Assembly: GCA_030447725.1 (NCBI GenBank)
Contig: JAUJOQ010000001.1
Coordinates: 311,068 to 375,067 of the forward strand
Length of the DNA stretch: 64,000 nucleotides
Direction of reading: 5' to 3'
Source: Thermoleophilaceae bacterium
Lineage (GTDB): Bacteria; Actinomycetota; Thermoleophilia; Solirubrobacterales; Thermoleophilaceae
In this document: positions 58,681 to 64,000 of the stretch, one piece after another
How the letters are laid out: the number at the start of each line of letters is the position of its first letter
Numbering within the stretch: the stretch's first letter is position 1
The notes under the pieces: generated by a model
What the model saw: the letters and a program-made list of their open reading frames with translations, nothing else
Databases searched by the model: none
Told to the model about the DNA's origin: nothing
Made by a program: the position numbers and the translations under genes

Positions 58681-59480
58681 CCAACTGCCCGCACGTGCTC
58701 GTGATGCGGCTATTGATCGAGTCCCTGCGCGAGGAAGGGCATGAGGTGGAGGTCACCGCCCGTGACGGCTCCAACGACGTGACCGTCGCTGCCGCGCTGC
58801 TTCGCGTTCCATCGGCCACGGCCTTCGACTACGAGTGGGCCACCGTCCAGCACAACGTGCTTTGCCGGCTGGCTCGCGCCGTGGTGGTGCCGGCCGTCAT
58901 CCCGCGCGAGCGATTGGACCGCTATGGCGCCCGCGGCAAGGTGCGTACCTACGAGGGCCTCAAGGAGGAGTACTACCTGGCCGACTTCGAGCCCGACGCC
59001 GCCGTGCTGTATGAGCTGCGGCTGGATCCGTCGGAGCCGATCGTGGTGGTGCGGACCCCGCCGGAGGTCTCGCTCTATCACCGCTTCGACAAACCCGCTC
59101 GTCGCGCGCGTTCTCGAAAAGGTGCGCGACGTGCAGGCCGTCGTGCTTCCCCGCACACCCACGCAGCGGGCCGAGATAGAGGCCCTGGGAGGGTTCAAGA
59201 TCCCGGATCGTGCCGTGGACGCCCAGAGCCTGATCGCCTTCGCCGACCTGGTGATCTCCGCCGGGGTACCATGAACCGGGAGGCGGTGGCCCTCGGGACC
59301 CCGGTGTTCACCACCTTCGAGGGCCGTCCCGGTGCCGTCGACGAGGCGCTGCTGCGCGAGGGGCGGCTGCTCAAGCTCGAGGACCCGAATGAGATCACGA
59401 TCACCAAGCGCCCGCTGCACGACGTCTCCCGGATCCGCCGAGACCCACGCAAACTGGTGAAACTGCTGCTTTCGGCCTGA
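58659..59480 (+). pseudogene. DUF354-family protein, apparently decayed (internal deletion plus +1/-1 compensating frameshifts)
   Basis: MRIWVDLTNCPHVLV...FDYEWATVQHNV...YHRFDK | scrambled | TMNREAVALGTPVFTTFEGR; missing family segment NPLVARVLEKVRDVQAVVLPRTP...ADLVISAG lies in another frame. Confidence 0.75.
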
Positions 59481-59485
59481 CAGAA

Positions 59486-61384
59486 GTGAAGACCCGGATC
59501 ACATCATCGGTGGGAGCGCGCCGCCTTGGACAGGTGGGCGTGGACGGATGCCTGGTCGCGCTTGCGTACTACCTCGCCTTCGTGCTGCGCTTCGACGCCG
59601 GGATCCCGGCCCGGTACGAGGATCTGATGGTCGACACGGTCGCCTTCGTGGTGGTTGCCAAGCTCGCTCTCTTCTCCGCCTTCGGGCTCTACTCGAAGCT
59701 GTGGCGCTTCGTGGACCAGACGGACTTCGAGTCGATCGTCAAGGCCGTGGTGGTCTCGAGCTTCGTGCTGATCGCCGGGCTCTTCCTGCTGTCGCTGGGC
59801 GCCAGCGATCCGCCGCGCGGGGTGATCGCTCTCGACTTCCTGCTCACCCTGGCGCTTGTGGGTGGCGCCCGCTTCCTGGTGCGGGCAGCCGTGGAGCGTC
59901 CCCTGAGAGGCCCCCTCGTACAACGGGCCAGCAACGAGGTGCTGATCGTGGGCGCCGGCAACGGCGGCCAGCAGGTGGCGCTCGAGCTGCGCCGCAACCC
60001 CGAGCTGTCGAGCGCGGTGATCGGCTTCGTGGACGACGATCCGCGCAAGCAGGGGATGCTCGTCTCGGGCCACCGGGTGCATGGCACGACCGACGACCTT
60101 TCCCGCATCCTCGACGACTCGGAGCCCGACGAGGTGGTGATCGCCATCCCCTCCGCGCCGGGCATCCTGCGTCAGAAGGTGGTGATGGCGTGCCGCCGGC
60201 GCGACATTCCCGTGCGCACCCTGCCAACGGTGTTCGAGCTGCTCTCCCGTGGCCCCAACCTTCTGCGACAGGTGCGCGATGTGCAGGTGGAGGACGTGCT
60301 CGGCCGCGAGCCGGTGCGCGTGGAGATCGATCGGGTGGGCGCCTACCTCAGCGGCAGGGTGGTGCTCGTCACCGGGGCAGGCGGCTCCATCGGCTCGGAG
60401 CTGTGCCGCCAGATCGCGCGCGTCCGGCCCAAGAAGCTCGTGCTCGTCGACCATGCGGAGAACAACCTGTTCGAGATCCGCCGCCAGCTGGACGAGGAAC
60501 GCCACTTCGGCGCGACGGCGGCCGTGCTCGCCGACTGCAAGGACGCCACCCGGATGGCTGAGCTGTTCGAGGAGGAGAAGCCGTCGGTCGTCTTTCACGC
60601 CGCCGCCTACAAGCATGTCCCGCTCATGGAGGAGAACCCCGTCGAGGCCGTGCGCAACAACGCCGTGGCCACCCGCATCGTGGCCGCCGCCGCGGGCGAG
60701 ACCGCAGTCGAGCGGTTCGTGCTCGTCTCCACCGACAAGGCTGTTACCCCGTCCACGGTGATGGGCGCCTCGAAGGCGCTGGCCGAGTGGGCGGTCGAGG
60801 CGGCGCAGAACCGCTACCGCCAGACGCGGTACGCCTCGGTGCGGTTCGGCAACGTGTTGGGCTCATCCGGCTCCGTAGTGCCGATCTTCCGCCGTCAGAT
60901 CGCCGCAGGCGGTCCGGTCACCGTCACCGACGAGAGCATGTCGCGCTACTTCATGACGATTCCCGAGGCCGTGCAGCTGATCATCCGCTCGGGCGACCTG
61001 GCCACCGGCGGAGAGGTATTCGTGCTCGAGATGGGCGATCCCGTCAAGATCGTGGACCTGGCCCGAAACATGATCCGGCTGTCCGGCAAGGAGCCCGACG
61101 TGGACATCGCCATCGAGTTCGTCGGTCGGCGCGCCGGGGAGAAGATCCACGAGGAGCTGTTCGAGCCGGGGGAGCGCCCGCAGCCGACGCCGGCCGAGAA
61201 GATCCTCTCGGCCGTGCGGCCGCGCCTTGATCCGGGGTGGGTGGAGGGGGCCTTCGCGCGCATCGAAGAGCTGGTCTACAACGGCGATGCCGCCGGCCTG
61301 GCGGGGGCGGTGACCGAGCTGTCGGCCGAGCGTGCCCTGGCCGCCTCCGGGGCGCCGGAGGCCAGTTCGGCGCCAGCGAAGTGA
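59486..61384 (+). CDS. Polysaccharide biosynthesis protein, NDP-sugar 4,6-dehydratase (CapD/PglF/WbpM-like)
   Basis: VLVTGAGGSIGSELCRQI, FHAAAYKHVPLMEENPVEAVRNN, FVLVSTDKAVTPSTVMGASKALAE, N-terminal TM block. Confidence 0.94.
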   Translation: MKTRITSSVGARRLGQVGVDGCLVALAYYLAFVLRFDAGIPARYEDLMVDTVAFVVVAKLALFSAFGLYSKLWRFVDQTDFESIVKAVVVSSFVLIAGLFLLSLGASDPPRGVIALDFLLTLALVGGARFLVRAAVERPLRGPLVQRASNEVLIVGAGNGGQQVALELRRNPELSSAVIGFVDDDPRKQGMLVSGHRVHGTTDDLSRILDDSEPDEVVIAIPSAPGILRQKVVMACRRRDIPVRTLPTVFELLSRGPNLLRQVRDVQVEDVLGREPVRVEIDRVGAYLSGRVVLVTGAGGSIGSELCRQIARVRPKKLVLVDHAENNLFEIRRQLDEERHFGATAAVLADCKDATRMAELFEEEKPSVVFHAAAYKHVPLMEENPVEAVRNNAVATRIVAAAAGETAVERFVLVSTDKAVTPSTVMGASKALAEWAVEAAQNRYRQTRYASVRFGNVLGSSGSVVPIFRRQIAAGGPVTVTDESMSRYFMTIPEAVQLIIRSGDLATGGEVFVLEMGDPVKIVDLARNMIRLSGKEPDVDIAIEFVGRRAGEKIHEELFEPGERPQPTPAEKILSAVRPRLDPGWVEGAFARIEELVYNGDAAGLAGAVTELSAERALAASGAPEASSAPAK

Positions 61385-61434
61385 GCGTAGCCCGTCCAGG
61401 CCGCTCGCAACACTAGAGTCCACGCCACCTCTTC

Positions 61435-62790
61435 ATGGAGATCCTCCAAGAGATCGGCTCCTACGCGGGACTCGCGGCGATAGTGGGACTCGCCGTGCTG
61501 TGCGCCCTGTATTTCTCGCAGGCGCGAGACGTGCGCCGCCTGCGCGATTGGGCGGGCCGGGCGCCCGAGCGCACCAGCGAGCCGGCCGCCCAGCCGGCGC
61601 GTGTGGCGGTGAGGCCTGTGCCCAGGCCGCCGGGCGCCCAGCCGACCTATCCCGGCCTGCGCCCGCTTGGCCAGGCGCCTCCCGGCGCGGCGGCGGCCTC
61701 CGCTGCGGGTGCGGCGCCCGCGGTGGCCGCCGGTCCCGGCGCCGCCACCGCGGCCGCGGCCCGGACGGCAAGCAGCGGCGAGGAGGGGCGGGACTCGAGC
61801 GAGGGCGTGTCCCAGGACACGATGTCCCATCCGCCTCCCTCCCCCCATGAAGGGAACGATCACGGGCCCGATGTGGAGGAGCCTGAACGGGGCCTGACCG
61901 AGGACTCTCCCGGCCTGGTGGAGGACGTCGAGCCCGACGAGGGCGAGGACGAGCTGGTTCACGAGGAGCAGGACGAGCCGGTTCACGAGGAGCAGGACGA
62001 GCCGGTTCACGAGGAGCAGGATGAGCCGGTTCACGAGGAGCAGGATGAGCACGAGGAGGATTGGCATGACCGCTACGACGACCCCGACGGGGACACCGGG
62101 GAACGGCCCGCAATCGCCCCCGCTCTCCCGGCGGCCGGCGCCTCGCCTCGCCCCGTGCCTCCGCCTCCACGCATCACGCTGCCCCCGCGGGGCTCGCCGG
62201 CCACGCGGCCGGACACGGCGTCAGGCTCGGTGATCCTGCCGCCCTATGAGCGCAGCCGTCCCGGCGGGGATCGGTGGTATCGCCGTCTCTTCCACTCGCC
62301 GGGCAGGGCCGCGCTGGTGATCGGGCTCGGAGTGCTTGTGCTGGCCGCGGCGACGCTCGGCGGTCTCAAGCTGGCAGGGGGCGACGAGTCCGACGCGCCC
62401 GCCCCCGGCCAGGCCGCGGACGCCGGGCCGGCCGCCGGCGCAGGCGGCCAGGGCGCAGGCGCCACCAACACCGGGGCGCGCAATCCGCAGACCGGCATCG
62501 ACCCGTCGCAGGTCACGGTGGCGGTGCTCAACGGCACCACGGTCACCGGCCTCGCCGCCGACGTAGGCGACACGGTGGAGAGGGAGGGCTACCAGCTCGG
62601 CAACGTGACAAACAGCCTCGACCAGGAGCGGGCCGAATCGGTCGTCTTCTACGCGCCGGGGGCGGAGGCCGAGGCCGAGGACGTCGCTCGCCGGCTGAAG
62701 ATCGCCCAGCGCGAGGAGATCGACCCCGACACCCAGGCGCTGGCGGGAGACGCGAGCGTGGTCGTGGTGGTCGGCGCCGACAAGACGTAA
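61435..62790 (+). CDS. Membrane protein with acidic repeats and LytR C-terminal (LytR_C-like) domain
   Basis: C-term VTVAVLNGTTVTGLAADVGDTVEREGYQLGNVTNS...VVFYAPGAEAEAEDVARRL; TM ALVIGLGVLVLAAATLGGL. Confidence 0.8.
   Translation: MEILQEIGSYAGLAAIVGLAVLCALYFSQARDVRRLRDWAGRAPERTSEPAAQPARVAVRPVPRPPGAQPTYPGLRPLGQAPPGAAAASAAGAAPAVAAGPGAATAAAARTASSGEEGRDSSEGVSQDTMSHPPPSPHEGNDHGPDVEEPERGLTEDSPGLVEDVEPDEGEDELVHEEQDEPVHEEQDEPVHEEQDEPVHEEQDEHEEDWHDRYDDPDGDTGERPAIAPALPAAGASPRPVPPPPRITLPPRGSPATRPDTASGSVILPPYERSRPGGDRWYRRLFHSPGRAALVIGLGVLVLAAATLGGLKLAGGDESDAPAPGQAADAGPAAGAGGQGAGATNTGARNPQTGIDPSQVTVAVLNGTTVTGLAADVGDTVEREGYQLGNVTNSLDQERAESVVFYAPGAEAEAEDVARRLKIAQREEIDPDTQALAGDASVVVVVGADKT
61951..62050 (+). 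repeat. 24-bp tandem repeats encoding (E)PVHEEQDE x4
   Basis: gagcyggttcacgaggagcaggay repeated four times. Confidence 0.95.
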
Positions 62791-62804
62791 AGCTGCGGTT
62801 CGCT

Positions 62805-63608
62805 TCAGGCGAATATCCCCGCGTCGCGGTTTGCCGCCGCTGCCTGTTCGAGCAGAGGCCGGTCCACGAGCGTGAGCGTCCGGCCGGCGACCTCGACGGT
62901 CGCGCCCTCGTGGGGCGGATACCAGAACGCCCGCATCCGCCGCTCGGTCAGCTCGGGCGGGTCACCGGGTCGCACACGGCGCAGCTGCTCGAACTCCTCG
63001 CGCGTCACGTAGCGGCCCTCGCCCTGCGGGATGCGGGGCAGCGGCTCCCCGGTGGCGGTGAGATCGACAACGTCGGCGAACATGGCGAGGAGCCGCTTCT
63101 GGCTGGCGATGTCGAGTGACAGCGCCGTCTCGTGAACCGGGTCGATCCCGAAGCGGTCCACCCGCACGATGTCGCCCGTATCGAAGTCCTCGTCGACGAA
63201 GTGGGCGGACACGCCCCACTCGGCAAGGCCCTCGAGGATGGCCACGTTGTAGCCGCCGAGCCCGCGGATGTCCGGCAGGGGGGAGGGGTGGAAGTTGAGG
63301 CAGCCGACCGAGCCCAGCTCGATGAGGGGCACGCGGATTCGCTTCCAGAACAGGAACGAGAGCACGAGGTCGACTCCCCCGAGGTCGATGCGGGCGCCGC
63401 CGGGATCCTCGATGGCGGCGTAAAGCTCTTCGTCGGTGACCGCGGGGATGTCACGGCGCGAGGCGGCCAGATCCAGCCGCTGTTGGGGCGCCGCGGGGCC
63501 AGGCTGCTCCGGCGCAACCACGGCCGCCACGTCCCAACCTCGTTCGACGAGATGCTCCAGCGCTCCCACGGCGGAGCGCTTGTGCTTGCCCAGGAAGACG
63601 GCCTTCAC
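62805..63608 (-). CDS. Formyltransferase family protein (sugar N-formyltransferase-like)
   Basis: CLNFHPSPLPDIRGLGGYNVAILEG...AHFVDEDFDTGDIV: N/H/D catalytic residues. Confidence 0.85.
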   Translation of the reverse strand: MKAVFLGKHKRSAVGALEHLVERGWDVAAVVAPEQPGPAAPQQRLDLAASRRDIPAVTDEELYAAIEDPGGARIDLGGVDLVLSFLFWKRIRVPLIELGSVGCLNFHPSPLPDIRGLGGYNVAILEGLAEWGVSAHFVDEDFDTGDIVRVDRFGIDPVHETALSLDIASQKRLLAMFADVVDLTATGEPLPRIPQGEGRYVTREEFEQLRRVRPGDPPELTERRMRAFWYPPHEGATVEVAGRTLTLVDRPLLEQAAAANRDAGIFA

Positions 63609-64000
63609 CCCAGCAGCCTCTCGTACAGCGCCAGCGTGCGCCTGCCGATCTCATCCCACGAATAGGGGCCGGCGGCCGCGGCCGCGGCGCGCTGTTCGAG
63701 CGCCACTCGGCGTTCGGGGCGTGAGATCAGGTCGGCCAGGGCGCAGCGCAGCGCATCGGGGTCCCCTGCCGGTACGAGGCTGGCGGCGCCGTGGCGGCGC
63801 CCCATTTCAGAGAAGCCGCCGACATCCGACAGCACCATCGCCTTGCCGAAGGCGAGCGCGGTGTAAAGGACCCCGGACTGGTCGATCTCGCGGTAGGGCA
63901 GCACCACGATGTCCGCGCGGCGAAGGTATGCGGGCAGCTCCGAGTCGGGGACGAAGCGCTCGACGAAGCGAACCGTTCCCTCGGCCGCCGCCGCGGCCCT
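63605..64000 (-). CDS. Glycosyltransferase family 4-like (partial, runs off the right edge)
   Basis: YLRRADIVVLPYREIDQSGVLYTALAFGKAMVLSDVGGFSEM. Confidence 0.85.
   Translation of the reverse strand, partial: RAAAAAEGTVRFVERFVPDSELPAYLRRADIVVLPYREIDQSGVLYTALAFGKAMVLSDVGGFSEMGRRHGAASLVPAGDPDALRCALADLISRPERRVALEQRAAAAAAGPYSWDEIGRRTLALYERLLG

Noticed and set aside
61951-62050. 24-bp direct repeats as a CRISPR or regulatory iteron array
   Set aside because: In-frame codon repeats (PVHEEQDE) in the disordered acidic region of a LytR_C-domain protein; no spacers.

Overview
High-GC actinobacterial chromosome segment (gene content suggests class Thermoleophilia/Solirubrobacterales; taxonomy is inferred) centred on the replication-origin neighbourhood. 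Genes left of ~26.75 kb are mostly on the minus strand (tatC/tatA, dcd, polyprenyl synthase, menG, a QcrABC-type bc complex, hemL/Ahb-like/hemB, ABC exporter, cell-envelope glycan proteins, parB, parA, rsmG, jag, yidC, yidD, rnpA, rpmH). To the right is the plus-strand block dnaA-dnaN-recF-DUF721-gyrB-gyrA, then a Ser/Thr kinase-fhaA-fhaB-PP2C-rodA-pbpA-PASTA kinase-ddl operon, a VapBC-like pair, purM, a SpoIIE/GAF phosphatase and a glycan/sugar-modification cluster. One tRNA-Ile(GAT) and two parS-like sites were found. The most unusual signal is several families of small palindromic elements. The best one (about 43-51 bp, invariant flanks GGAGCGCA...GAGCACCG around a hairpin whose arms differ with compensatory changes) occurs in gyrA-downstream DNA and, as four in-frame 51-bp units including one nested at a hairpin apex, inside the essential gene hemB. 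Other notable points are a covarying 39-bp tandem hairpin at the start of gtrA, a third GC-rich hairpin family at gene edges, a 41-bp tandem duplication of a stop/start junction that creates a mini-ORF before ddl, a large stem structure abutting tRNA-Ile, a short ORF with near-full anti-SD complementarity after gyrA, a decayed DUF354 gene with two compensating frameshifts, and a fused siroheme-decarboxylase-like protein in the hem operon. All calls come from reading the sequence and the ORF track; no searches were run.
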